64,000 nucleotides of DNA from Burkholderiales bacterium (lineage in GTDB: Bacteria > Pseudomonadota > Gammaproteobacteria > Burkholderiales > WYBJ01). The position numbers and the translations under genes are program-made. The notes below the pieces were generated by a model, which had not been told where the DNA came from, did no database searches, and saw only the letters and a list, made by a program, of their open reading frames with translations. Positions 8,064 through 19,869 of this stretch are shown here, one piece after another. The stretch lies in contig JALHQN010000017.1 in NCBI GenBank assembly GCA_022841915.1, positions 54,438 to 118,437 of the forward strand, given 5' to 3'. Within the stretch, counting starts at the first letter, position 1. Each line of letters begins with the position of its first letter.

Positions 8064-11000
8064 TTGCGCCTCAAGGAAATCAAGCTCGCCGGGTTCAAGT
8101 CGTTCGTCGACCCGACACACATCCCCATCCCCGGACAGATCGTCGGCGTGGTCGGTCCGAACGGATGCGGCAAGTCCAACGTGATCGATGCGGTTCGCTG
8201 GGTACTCGGCGAGAGTTCGGCGCGCCATCTGCGCGGCGAAACGATGCAGGACGTGATCTTCAACGGCGCCGGCGATCGCAAGCAAGGCAATCGTGCCGCG
8301 GTCGAACTGATTTTCGACAACCATCTGGGCAAAGTGTCCGGCGAGTGGTCGAAGTACGGCGAGATCGCGATCAAGCGGGTACTCGAACGAGAAGGTGCCT
8401 CCGAGTACTACATCAACGGTATTCATGTGCGCCGCCGCGACGTTTCCGATCTCTTCCTCGGTACCGGGGTCGGGGCGCGCGCTTACGGGATCATCGAGCA
8501 AGGCATGATCTCCAAGATCATCGAGGCCAAGCCTGAAGAGCTGCGCGTGTTTCTCGAAGAAGCCGCCGGCGTATCGAAGTATCGTGAACGCCGCCGCGAA
8601 ACCGAGCTCAGGATCGGCGACACGCGCGACAACCTGCAGCGCGTCACCGACATCCGCGAGGAGCTCGAAAAGCAGCTGGAGCACTTGCAGGCGCAGGCCG
8701 AGGTGGCGGCGAAGTACCGCGAGCTACAAGATGCCCTCAATAACGCGCACCAGTTGTTGTGGCTGGTTCGCAAGCAGGAGGCCGGCTCCCAGCGCAACCG
8801 GGTGAGTCGGGACCTGGAGCGTGCGACGCTCGATCTCGAAGCCGAGATTGCCAAACTGCGAGAGGCCGAGAAGCGTGCCGAAGATCTGCGCGTGCGCTTC
8901 TATGCGGCGAGCGACGTGGTATCGGCCGCGCAAGGGGAGTTCTTTCAGGCCGGATCCGAGGTGGCGCGGCTCGAGCAGCAGCTGCAGTTTCTGCGTACGA
9001 GTCGCACGCGGGTCGAGAACCAGTCCTCCCAGGTCAAGACCGATCTGGAGCAATGCAATACTCAGCTCGAATTGTCCCGCACCAGTGCCGAGGAGTGGCG
9101 TGCGAAGCTCGAAGAAGCCGCGATTCAGGTCGAGGAGCTGATGGGCAGAGTTGGGGCCGACTCGGAGCGCCTCCCGCTGACCGAAGAGGCTTTCCGCGAC
9201 GCGCAAGAGACATTGCGCGAACTGCGTGACCAGCGCGCGCGCATCGATCAGCAGCTGCACGTCCAGGATGCCCGCCGCGAGCACGCCGAGAAGCTGCTGC
9301 TGCAGCTCGATGGCCGCACCCGCCGCCTCGAACAGGAACGCGATGCGCTCGTCGTGCCCGACGACGGCGCGCTTGTCGAGCTGCGCTCGCGATTCCAGTC
9401 GCATGAAGATGAGCTGCAGGAGCTGCGTGCCCGGCTGGACGCTCATCGCTACGATCTTCCCCAGTTCGAACAATTCGCCAGGGAAGCGCAGCAATCGGTC
9501 GAGGCGACGGCCTCCCGGATAACGGCTCTGGATGCCCGCCGCTCGGCGCTCGAGGCCTTGCAGGCGCGACTTGCCCGTGGCGAGAACATCAAGTCGTGGC
9601 TGGAAACGCACGGCCTCGATGGACGCCGTCGTGCATGGCAGGGGATGCGCATCGAGCAGGGCTGGGAGGATGCTCTCGAGGCCGTACTCGACGAGCGTCT
9701 GAATGCCGTATCGGTCGAGCGCATGGAGCTCGACCAATCCTGGTGGCGCGAGAGCCCGCCGGCCAAGCTCGCCATTTACAGCGAGGGTGTCCAAGGCGGC
9801 TTGCAACCGGGGCCGGCGGAGAGCTGGTGCGGTCTGCGGCCGCTGTCCGGCTTCGTCACTTGTCTGGATGCTGGCGTCGCGAAGGTGATGGCGGAATGGC
9901 TCGACGGCGTGTACGTGGCCGACAGCGCGGCCGCCGCCCTCGAGATGCGCCATGATGCGCCTGCGAACGTCGCGCTGGTGACGCGCGAGGGCCATCTCTT
10001 CACGCGCCACAGCGTGAGCTTCCATGCGCCCGATAGCGAACTGCACGGGGTGCTGTCGCGCCAACGCGAAATCGACGACATCGGTGAGCTGATCGCCGCC
10101 GAGCAAGCCGTTCTCGACGACCGCCGTGGCGCCACCGAGGAGCGGGAGAACGCGCTGACGCAACTGCGCAACCGCATCGCCTCCCTGCGCTCCGAGATCG
10201 AAGCCACGCAGGAGCAGACGCATACGCTCGAACTCGAGATCCTGCGGCTCTCCGAGCAGCTCGATCGGACGTCCCAGCGTGGCATGCAGATCGCAGCCGA
10301 GCTGAAGGAAATCGCCGGGCAAGTCGAACACGAGACCGAGCAGCGCGAAGTCGCGACTGCCGAAGTCGAGAGGCTGCGCGAGGAGCATCAGGATATCGAT
10401 ATGCGCCTGCGCGACGCCGATTCGGCGTTTCGACGCTCCGAGCACGATCTGGCCGTGCAGCGTCGCACCTTGCAGGACGGCGAACGGGAATTGCAATCGG
10501 CCTCGTTCAATCAGCGTACGTGCGCCCAGCGCATCGACGATCTCGATTCGGCACTGAGGGTGCTCGAAGAGCAGCGCGTCAGGTTGCTGCAGTCACAGTC
10601 GGAGCTCGATACCGATCTGTCGAGATTCGACGAAACAGCGCTGGCTGCGGAATTGCAGACGGCACTCGCGCTGCGCGGCGAGCGTGAACAGGCGCTGGCG
10701 AAGGTGCGTGACGATCAACAAGGGCTGGAAGCCGAGCTGCGTGCGGTGGAACAGGAGCGTCTGGGTGCCGAGCAGCGCATCGAACCGTTGCGCAGCCGAA
10801 TCGGCGACCTGCAGTTGAAGGAGCAGGAGGCGCGGCTCACCGAGGAGCAGTTCTCGCGCCAGCTCGCCGAGGCGAGTGCGGACGAAGAGGCTTTGCGCGG
10901 ACAACTCGAGCGCGGCGTTCGCTCCAGCCACCTCAATACCGAGATCAATCGACTGACCGAAGAAATCACCGCACTCGGGGCCGTCAACCTTGCGGCGCTC

Positions 11001-11597
11001 GAGGAACTCACGGCCGCCAGTGAGCGCAAGGCGTATCTCGACGCGCAATCCGCCGATCTGGAGGAAGCGCTCGAAACGCTGGAGAGCGCGATTCGCCGCA
11101 TCGATCGCGAGACGCGCGAATTGCTCACCAACACATTCGAAGTCGTCAACGGACATTTCGGCGAGATGTTCCCCTCGTTGTTCGGCGGCGGCAATGCGAA
11201 GCTGGTCCTGACCGGGGAAGAGATTCTCGACGCGGGCATACAGGTGATCGCGCAGCCGCCCGGCAAGCGCAACAGCTCGATCCACCTGCTGTCCGGGGGC
11301 GAGAAGGCCCTGACCGCACTTTCGCTGATCTTCTCCATGTTCAAGCTCAATCCGGCGCCTTTCTGCCTGCTCGACGAGGTCGATGCGCCGCTGGACGATT
11401 CGAACACCGTGCGGTTCTGCAACCTGGTCAAGAAGATGGCGACGGAGACCCAGTTCATGTTCATCAGCCACAACAAGCTCACGATGGAGATTGCCGAGCA
11501 ACTCGTCGGCGTCACCATGCAGGAGCAGGGCGTTTCTCGCGTGGTCTCGGTGGACATCGACGAGGCGATGAAGCTCACCGAACAACAAGCAGCCTGA
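8064..11597 (+). CDS. smc: Chromosome segregation ATPase SMC
   Basis: Structural maintenance of chromosomes protein that, with ScpAB, loads on origin-proximal DNA and helps chromosome condensation and segregation. At 1177 aa it has the full architecture: N-terminal head with Walker A GPNGCGKSNVIDA (about residue 32), long coiled coil, hinge around residues 500-650, second coiled coil, and C-terminal head with the ABC signature LLSGGEKALTALSL and Walker B FCLLDEVDAPLDD. The start is a TTG (MRLKEIKLAGFKSF), which is where the family begins. It is followed by zipA 17 nt downstream and then ligA, a common proteobacterial order. Confidence 0.97.
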   Translation: MRLKEIKLAGFKSFVDPTHIPIPGQIVGVVGPNGCGKSNVIDAVRWVLGESSARHLRGETMQDVIFNGAGDRKQGNRAAVELIFDNHLGKVSGEWSKYGEIAIKRVLEREGASEYYINGIHVRRRDVSDLFLGTGVGARAYGIIEQGMISKIIEAKPEELRVFLEEAAGVSKYRERRRETELRIGDTRDNLQRVTDIREELEKQLEHLQAQAEVAAKYRELQDALNNAHQLLWLVRKQEAGSQRNRVSRDLERATLDLEAEIAKLREAEKRAEDLRVRFYAASDVVSAAQGEFFQAGSEVARLEQQLQFLRTSRTRVENQSSQVKTDLEQCNTQLELSRTSAEEWRAKLEEAAIQVEELMGRVGADSERLPLTEEAFRDAQETLRELRDQRARIDQQLHVQDARREHAEKLLLQLDGRTRRLEQERDALVVPDDGALVELRSRFQSHEDELQELRARLDAHRYDLPQFEQFAREAQQSVEATASRITALDARRSALEALQARLARGENIKSWLETHGLDGRRRAWQGMRIEQGWEDALEAVLDERLNAVSVERMELDQSWWRESPPAKLAIYSEGVQGGLQPGPAESWCGLRPLSGFVTCLDAGVAKVMAEWLDGVYVADSAAAALEMRHDAPANVALVTREGHLFTRHSVSFHAPDSELHGVLSRQREIDDIGELIAAEQAVLDDRRGATEERENALTQLRNRIASLRSEIEATQEQTHTLELEILRLSEQLDRTSQRGMQIAAELKEIAGQVEHETEQREVATAEVERLREEHQDIDMRLRDADSAFRRSEHDLAVQRRTLQDGERELQSASFNQRTCAQRIDDLDSALRVLEEQRVRLLQSQSELDTDLSRFDETALAAELQTALALRGEREQALAKVRDDQQGLEAELRAVEQERLGAEQRIEPLRSRIGDLQLKEQEARLTEEQFSRQLAEASADEEALRGQLERGVRSSHLNTEINRLTEEITALGAVNLAALEELTAASERKAYLDAQSADLEEALETLESAIRRIDRETRELLTNTFEVVNGHFGEMFPSLFGGGNAKLVLTGEEILDAGIQVIAQPPGKRNSSIHLLSGGEKALTALSLIFSMFKLNPAPFCLLDEVDAPLDDSNTVRFCNLVKKMATETQFMFISHNKLTMEIAEQLVGVTMQEQGVSRVVSVDIDEAMKLTEQQAA

Positions 11598-11614
11598 CGC
11601 AGGACATATCTGCC

Positions 11615-14787
<3,173 letters not shown>

Positions 14788-14848
14788 TGCGCAGGCGCAT
14801 GTTCGCCACTGTGCCGCTCGGTGCGGCTGCTACCGGATCCTGGGACCT

Positions 14849-15400
14849 ATGCGCATGATGACTTCGAACGAGAGCTGGGCCATCCTGAACGGCGCGGAAT
14901 GCATCGTGCCGGCCCAGGTGATCGATGCCGAGCTCGCGCGCTTGGCCACGGAGATCAGCGATCGCCTGGGCGCTGCGTCCCCGCTGGTGCTCAGCGTCAT
15001 GGGAGGTGCTGTCGTGTTCAGCGGGCGTCTTCTCCCGATGCTGCGCTTTCCGCTCGAGTTCGACTTCCTGCATGTCACCCGCTATGGTGATTCGACGCGA
15101 GGCGGCGAGATCGAGTGGAAGGTCAAGCCGCGCGTTCCGGTGGCCGGGCGCACCGTCCTCGTACTCGACGACATTCTGGACGAAGGCATCACGCTCGCTG
15201 CGATCCGTGACGGGTTGATGGCCGATGGGGCGGCACATGTGATGTGTGCCGTCTTCGCCGACAAGAACATCGGTCGTTCCAAGCCCGTGACGGCCGATTT
15301 CATCGGCGTGCGTCTGCCGAATCGTTATGTGTTCGGCTTCGGCATGGACGTACGCGGCGCGTGGCGCAACCTTCCGGAAATCTACGCACTCGCGCAGTGA
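14849..15400 (+). CDS. hpt: Hypoxanthine-guanine phosphoribosyltransferase family protein
   Basis: Purine salvage enzyme that joins PRPP and hypoxanthine/guanine to give IMP/GMP. At 183 aa it shows the type I PRTase fold: the VLSVMGGAVVFSG loop, the dimer/flexible-loop region with the conserved RYGDSTRGGE, the PRPP-binding motif VLVLDDILDEGITL and the C-terminal VFGFGMDVRGAWRNLPEI. Start ATG 14849 with GGGACC upstream; ATGs at 14855 and 14858 are alternatives. It lies 61 bp after ligA and is convergent with the AtuA-like gene 10 bp downstream; no terminator hairpin is visible. Confidence 0.88.
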   Translation: MRMMTSNESWAILNGAECIVPAQVIDAELARLATEISDRLGAASPLVLSVMGGAVVFSGRLLPMLRFPLEFDFLHVTRYGDSTRGGEIEWKVKPRVPVAGRTVLVLDDILDEGITLAAIRDGLMADGAAHVMCAVFADKNIGRSKPVTADFIGVRLPNRYVFGFGMDVRGAWRNLPEIYALAQ

Positions 15401-15410
15401 TCGCCCGTCG

Positions 15411-16811
15411 CTACAAGTTCTCGACTTCGACCGGAAAAAGCGGTTCCAGCGCATCGACTTCCATCACGTGGTAGGCATTGAATCGATACGCCGTTCCTGC
15501 GGATAGTTCGGGAGGCGTAAACGGAAAGGCGAGATTGCCGCCGGTGGACAGTCGGCCGGGGAATCCGTGGTGCAGCATGTACTGCTTGAAGATGGTCGTC
15601 ACGGCCTTGGCTTCGTCGGCAGTGGCGGCGATACATTCGACCAGGATGAACACCTCGCGCGGCATTTGCGCGGGCAGGGCGCCCCAGTCGAAGACACCGT
15701 CCAGCCCGTAGATCCGGTACAAGAGCCGATAGGGCTCGGCCGACGTCCCCGGCGCAAGCTCGCGCACGGTTTTTTCGACCCCGACAAGAATCTCTCGAAT
15801 GTTCTCGATCACGCGAGGATCGGCGCTTCCGGCGAGCAAGACGGCGCGTTCGCCCACGCGTACGGCGCCCTCGATCTTCACGGTGAAACGCTGCGCGGGC
15901 TCCCAGCGAGCACCCGACACACGGGTTCGATGTTCGTCGATCGCCTCGTAACGCGCCTGATCGACGTACAGGGAGCCCTCGGGTTCGTGAACGACGAACG
16001 GATCGGATTGCTCGTACAGGCTGTGCGCAGCCACCGACATCGGCGTCGCGTTTCGGATCGGGTTCATGCTGTCGAGCGTGAAGCTGTCGCCCTCGAGCGT
16101 GCCGAGCAGCGCATCGCGCCCGCCTGGGTTGCAGCAAAGCGAACAACACTCGATGATCTTGGACATATGCATCGTCGGGCCCATCGGATAGCCCAGCGCG
16201 GCGGGGACGCATGCGAACACCGCGGTATCGCAAGCGCGACCGGCGATGATCACCTCGGCACCTTGGGCGAGCGCTCGCTGAAAGGCCTCGACGCCCATCT
16301 GACCGACGATGTGGGCTGCCTGATCGACGTCCGACGCCGTTAGATCGCCAACGGCGCCCAACGGACTCACCTTGCGTTGGCGTATGGCCGCCTTCACGAC
16401 CTCGCGCGGCATGTCGGCGCCGATCCAGCCGAGCCGAAAGCGCAGCCCTTGTTCGCGTGCGACCTCCCGCACCAAGCGCAGAGTCGCTTCGAGATGCGGA
16501 CGAGCGCCCGCGGTGCCGGCACTGCCGATGATCAGCGGAGCATCGAGGCTGCGCGCGCCTCGCAGCACCTTGGCGAGATCGGCTCGCGTCATGGCGATCG
16601 AGGTGCCCATTTCGCCGCTTCCCAGGTACGCCGGGCCCGGGTCGATTGATCCCATGTCGGCGCCGATGACATGCGGTTTGCGCCCGAGCCCGGCGGTGAA
16701 GGCTGCATCGGGGATGCCGTAGCCCAGTTGTCCGGACGCCGCCAGGACGCGCAGCGGAGCGCGCTGGGTGCTCTGGATCAGTTCCCGCCTGAGACGTTCG
16801 AGGACGCTCAT
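15411..16811 (-). CDS. AtuA-like (DUF1446) family protein
   Basis: Member of the acyclic terpene utilisation AtuA/DUF1446 family; the reaction of most members is unknown. 466 aa. Visible family features: GADMGSIDPGPAYLGSG near residue 50, IIGSAGTAGARPHLE around 95, and ECCSLCCNPGG in the centre; a C-terminal domain continues to EVDALEPLFPVEVENL. The DUF4387 gene overlaps its start by 4 nt and a Bug solute-binding gene overlaps that in turn, forming a three-gene minus-strand unit. This pairing suggests catabolism of a carboxylic acid imported by a tripartite transporter. The function is inferred from context only. Confidence 0.85.
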   Translation of the reverse strand: MSVLERLRRELIQSTQRAPLRVLAASGQLGYGIPDAAFTAGLGRKPHVIGADMGSIDPGPAYLGSGEMGTSIAMTRADLAKVLRGARSLDAPLIIGSAGTAGARPHLEATLRLVREVAREQGLRFRLGWIGADMPREVVKAAIRQRKVSPLGAVGDLTASDVDQAAHIVGQMGVEAFQRALAQGAEVIIAGRACDTAVFACVPAALGYPMGPTMHMSKIIECCSLCCNPGGRDALLGTLEGDSFTLDSMNPIRNATPMSVAAHSLYEQSDPFVVHEPEGSLYVDQARYEAIDEHRTRVSGARWEPAQRFTVKIEGAVRVGERAVLLAGSADPRVIENIREILVGVEKTVRELAPGTSAEPYRLLYRIYGLDGVFDWGALPAQMPREVFILVECIAATADEAKAVTTIFKQYMLHHGFPGRLSTGGNLAFPFTPPELSAGTAYRFNAYHVMEVDALEPLFPVEVENL

Positions 16812-17110
16812 AGCTCGACCTCCAGCAGCGGCCCGTGCTGCTGGGCGCCATAGATGTCCCGGTCGCCGGGATCGCCAGCAATGACTTTGCGGTCGAATGA
16901 GATCTTGATGGCAAGCGCAGCCGGGTAGGGCATGACCTGAACCCGCTCAGTCGGGACTCGATAAAGCCGGCCGATGGCGCTCGCGCTCAAGGACTGCGAC
17001 GCGCACGCACGCTCGTAGCCGTCGAGATCATGAAACAACAAGTCGAGCGTCAATGTGGTGGGGCCGGCGTTCTTGCTCCTGATTATTCGGGCCGCATCGG
17101 TAAGCTTCAT
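16808..17110 (-). CDS. DUF4387 family protein
   Basis: Short soluble protein (100 aa from ATG 17110, MKLTDAARIIRSKNAGPTTL) of the DUF4387 family, which regularly follows or fuses to AtuA/DUF1446 proteins and probably works with them as a subunit. No catalytic motif is recognised. The stop overlaps the AtuA-like start (ATGA) and its own start overlaps the 3' end of the upstream Bug gene, so the three are translationally coupled. Confidence 0.85.
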   Translation of the reverse strand: MKLTDAARIIRSKNAGPTTLTLDLLFHDLDGYERACASQSLSASAIGRLYRVPTERVQVMPYPAALAIKISFDRKVIAGDPGDRDIYGAQQHGPLLEVEL

Positions 17111-18156
17111 TGCGGGTAATCCTCCCAATCCGGTTTGACGTTGGCGTTGCGTATCACGCGCTCCCATCGGGCCGTATCGCGCCGGATGAGCTCGTAGACT
17201 TGAGCCGATGTGCTGGTGACAGGTTCCGCGCCGATCGACCGAAGCCGAGCGCGAATATCATTCGATCCCAGTGCGGCAGTCAACTCGTGACTCAGCCATG
17301 GCGCGATTCGCGCCGGCGTTTGAATGGATACGAACAGACCGAACCATCCGGTGAAATCGAAGCCCGGGACGCCGGCTTCACCCATCGTGGGGACGGAGGG
17401 CAGATGCGACGAACGCGCCGTGCCGGTCACCCCCAGGGCATGCAATCGGCCCGACTCTACGTAGGGCAGGGCGAGCGGCACGCTGCTGAACATCATGTGG
17501 ATATGGCCGCCGATCAATTCGCCGATCGCCGGCAGTCCGCCGCGATAGGCGACGTGCACGATCTTCGTATCGGTCAAGGACTTGAACAGTTCGGTCGCTA
17601 AGTGAAGAACGCTGCCGCTGCCCGCGGAGCCGTAGTTCAGTATCCAGGGTCTTCGCGCCGTGAATTCGATCAGCGCAGGCAAGGTCCTCGGCGGCAGATT
17701 GGGATTGATGACTAAAGCATACGGCACGCGTGCCACCAGAGTCAGCGGCGCGAATGCCAGCGCAGGATCGAATTTCAAGGTGGTGTACAGCAGCGCGTTG
17801 ATCGACATCAGGCCGGCTGTCCCCAGCAGCCAGGTATGGCCGTCGGGAGGCGTACGCAGCACCGATTCGGCGCCAATGTTCCCACCGGCACCGCTGCGGT
17901 TCTCCGTGTTCACTCGTACGCCGAGCCGGTTGCCGATCGGGTCGGCGACGATCCGTGCGATCGTGTCGGTGCTCGCACCCGGAGGGAATGGGACGACCAA
18001 TTTGATCGGTCGCGAAGGGAAAGCCATGGCGTGCCCGTGGGATGGAGCCGGCGGCGAAGCGGCCCAAACGGCGCACGGGAGCAAACCTGCGCAAAGAGCG
18101 ATGGATGCCGCCAGCACAAATGCGTGAAGGTATCGTGTCCCTCCCGATCGCTTCAC
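17107..18156 (-). CDS. Bug/TctC family tripartite tricarboxylate transporter substrate-binding protein
   Basis: Periplasmic binding protein of the Bug (TctC) family, which captures carboxylates or related small acids. Family landmarks: FPSRPIKLVVPFPPGASTD at the mature N terminus, NRSGAGGNIGAESV, and YGSAGSGSVLHLATELF. A signal peptide (YLHAFVLAASIALCAGLLPC, then AVWA) begins a few residues after GTG 18156, the start I prefer (349 aa). ATG 18204 or GTG 18264 would give an n-region of 30 or more residues. Membrane partners TctAB are not adjacent, as is usual for expanded Bug families. It heads the Bug-DUF4387-AtuA unit, so its ligand is probably the substrate of that pair. Confidence 0.88.
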   Translation of the reverse strand: MKRSGGTRYLHAFVLAASIALCAGLLPCAVWAASPPAPSHGHAMAFPSRPIKLVVPFPPGASTDTIARIVADPIGNRLGVRVNTENRSGAGGNIGAESVLRTPPDGHTWLLGTAGLMSINALLYTTLKFDPALAFAPLTLVARVPYALVINPNLPPRTLPALIEFTARRPWILNYGSAGSGSVLHLATELFKSLTDTKIVHVAYRGGLPAIGELIGGHIHMMFSSVPLALPYVESGRLHALGVTGTARSSHLPSVPTMGEAGVPGFDFTGWFGLFVSIQTPARIAPWLSHELTAALGSNDIRARLRSIGAEPVTSTSAQVYELIRRDTARWERVIRNANVKPDWEDYPQ

Positions 18157-18204
18157 TCCCAAGATTGTCCTCGGCAGGCAGGAAACGATGCCCGGACCTC
18201 GCAT

Positions 18205-18640
18205 CTCGACGAATCTGTCCGGGGTGCCATGGGCGGTTCGGCGAGTAGCGAAGCTGCGATCCACGAGGCGGCGTCACATTACGAAAGGCGCACGAGGTGC
18301 AGTATGCAGGACACGAAAGCGGGCAGCAACGCGAAACGATCGTCGCGGCACGGCGCGGGCATTCGAGACAGAATCATGACGCTCATGACTGGCGGTGTCG
18401 ATCTTCGAAGAGGACTCGTCGAGCAGGGGACATACGCATGAAAGCGCACGGCGCGATGGTATATTGGCGGCCCGCAGCATCCCTTCCGAGAAACAGCCGA
18501 ATGTTTCAGTACGCTCATTTGTTTTCACCCGGGAACGGTTTCGGGCACTGTTTCGGCGCCGTGACTTTCGTTGCCTTTCGCATGAACAGCAGTGCACTTC
18601 GTCGATCTGCGGGATTCGCCAACGTTCCACAGAGTCAACC
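18205..18640. other. Divergent intergenic region, no gene
   Basis: About 430 bp between the Bug gene and the plus-strand dehydrogenase. Several open frames exist but none has protein-like composition or a ribosome binding site. A TATATT at about 18459-18464 is the only -10-like element noticed and has no matching -35. Confidence 0.4.
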
Positions 18641-19510
18641 ATGACCTTCTCCAGCATCGGCATCCTGAGCCCGGGCGAAATGGGCGCTGCGATCGGACGC
18701 AGCCTGATAGGACGCGGCCATACCGTGCTGGCTGCGCTCAATGGGCGCAGCGAAAGAACCCGCGCGCTGGCCGCGACGTCGAATATCGTCAATGTCGGCT
18801 CGATCGATCAACTGGTGCGCCAGTGCGACTTGATTCTGTCGATTCTCCCGCCGGCGGCGGCGACCGTGGCTGCCCAGCAGGTCAGCGCAGCAATGCAAGC
18901 GACGGCTGCTCGCCCCCTGTTCGTCGACTGCAATTCGATCGCGCCGCAGACCGCGCGCAAAGTCGGGGATTTCATCGCCGCGGCCGGCGGACGATTCATG
19001 GATGCGGCATTGATCGGCGCGCCTCCCGGGGGTGCGATCGTTGCTCGCCTTTATGTCAGCGGGCCGAACGCTCGCGAACTGTGCGCGCTCGAGACAGATC
19101 ACCTTCAGATCCGGGTGCTCGGAGAGGAGCTCGGCGCTGCCTCTGCGCTGCGCGTCTGCTACAGCGCGTTCGGGGAGGGGCTGACGGCAATCGCCACGCA
19201 ATCGCTGGTGGCAGCGGAACGATTCGGCGTCGAAGAGTCCTTGCGCTCGGAATTGCTCGAAACGCGCGGTACGGCCTACGAGTGGATCATGCGCGCGCTT
19301 CCTGCGCTGTCACCTCGCGTGCAACGCTCGGTGAGGGAAATGGAGGAGGCCGCGCTGGCCTTCGAAGCGGTGGGCCTCACGCCGAAACCCTTGCTCGGAA
19401 TCGCCGACGTGCTGCGCTGGGTCGCCGACAGCACCAATGGCAAAGTTGCGGGGACGGGCATGCACGTCGGGTCTGGGCGAGCGTTGATTCGAAGACTCAG
19501 CGAAGGCTGA
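18641..19510 (+). CDS. 6-phosphogluconate/beta-hydroxyacid dehydrogenase-like NAD(P)-binding protein (DUF1932 C-terminal)
   Basis: Oxidoreductase of the 6PGDH/3-hydroxyisobutyrate dehydrogenase superfamily. 289 aa from ATG 18641 (MTFSSIGILSPGEMGAAIG). The first Rossmann motif is a variant, GILSPGEMG, in place of GLGxMG, which is common in the DUF1932 subgroup. Other landmarks: LSILPPAAATVAAQQ, FVDCNSIAPQTARKVG, and the C-terminal all-helical domain from about residue 190. Substrate unknown. It is divergent from the Bug-AtuA unit and might oxidise an intermediate of the same pathway, but that is inference. Confidence 0.8.
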   Translation: MTFSSIGILSPGEMGAAIGRSLIGRGHTVLAALNGRSERTRALAATSNIVNVGSIDQLVRQCDLILSILPPAAATVAAQQVSAAMQATAARPLFVDCNSIAPQTARKVGDFIAAAGGRFMDAALIGAPPGGAIVARLYVSGPNARELCALETDHLQIRVLGEELGAASALRVCYSAFGEGLTAIATQSLVAAERFGVEESLRSELLETRGTAYEWIMRALPALSPRVQRSVREMEEAALAFEAVGLTPKPLLGIADVLRWVADSTNGKVAGTGMHVGSGRALIRRLSEG

Positions 19511-19869
19511 GTTCGTCGATCGTGACGCAATCGGCGATCGGATGCCCTGTGACTGCCGAATCTGCGGACTGGGTGTCGATTGCGCGGCGTTCTCGCGGTA
19601 GTCGCGCGCTGCGCGAAGCCTTGTTGCACTGCGCGTGTCGACGCGCTTTCGCATAGGTCGGATGCGACGGAGAAGCACCTAGCCAAGGCCGGCGGTGTGT
19701 TTTTTGCCCGAGAAGGCTCGACATTCGTTGCGAATGCATTTTGCACACTTGGGTCATGACACTTAACGCTCTGAAAGTACGTACTAATCCTGGCACTCAT
19801 TTTGCGGGGTGTTCGGTGTAAAATTGCCGATTCTTATCTGGCACCTTCCTGCAATCCGGAGAACGTTTC
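19511..19869. other. Intergenic region upstream of pckG
   Basis: 359 bp without a supported gene. The last 70 bp are AT-richer and hold TAAAAT at 19819-19824, a possible -10 for pckG without a convincing -35. A GGAG at 19859-19862 is the ribosome binding site of pckG. Confidence 0.4.

Noticed and set aside
8724..10496. 590-codon open frame antisense to smc
   Set aside because: It is a by-product of GC-rich codon use in smc; its sequence has no recognisable domain, and smc is complete on the other strand.
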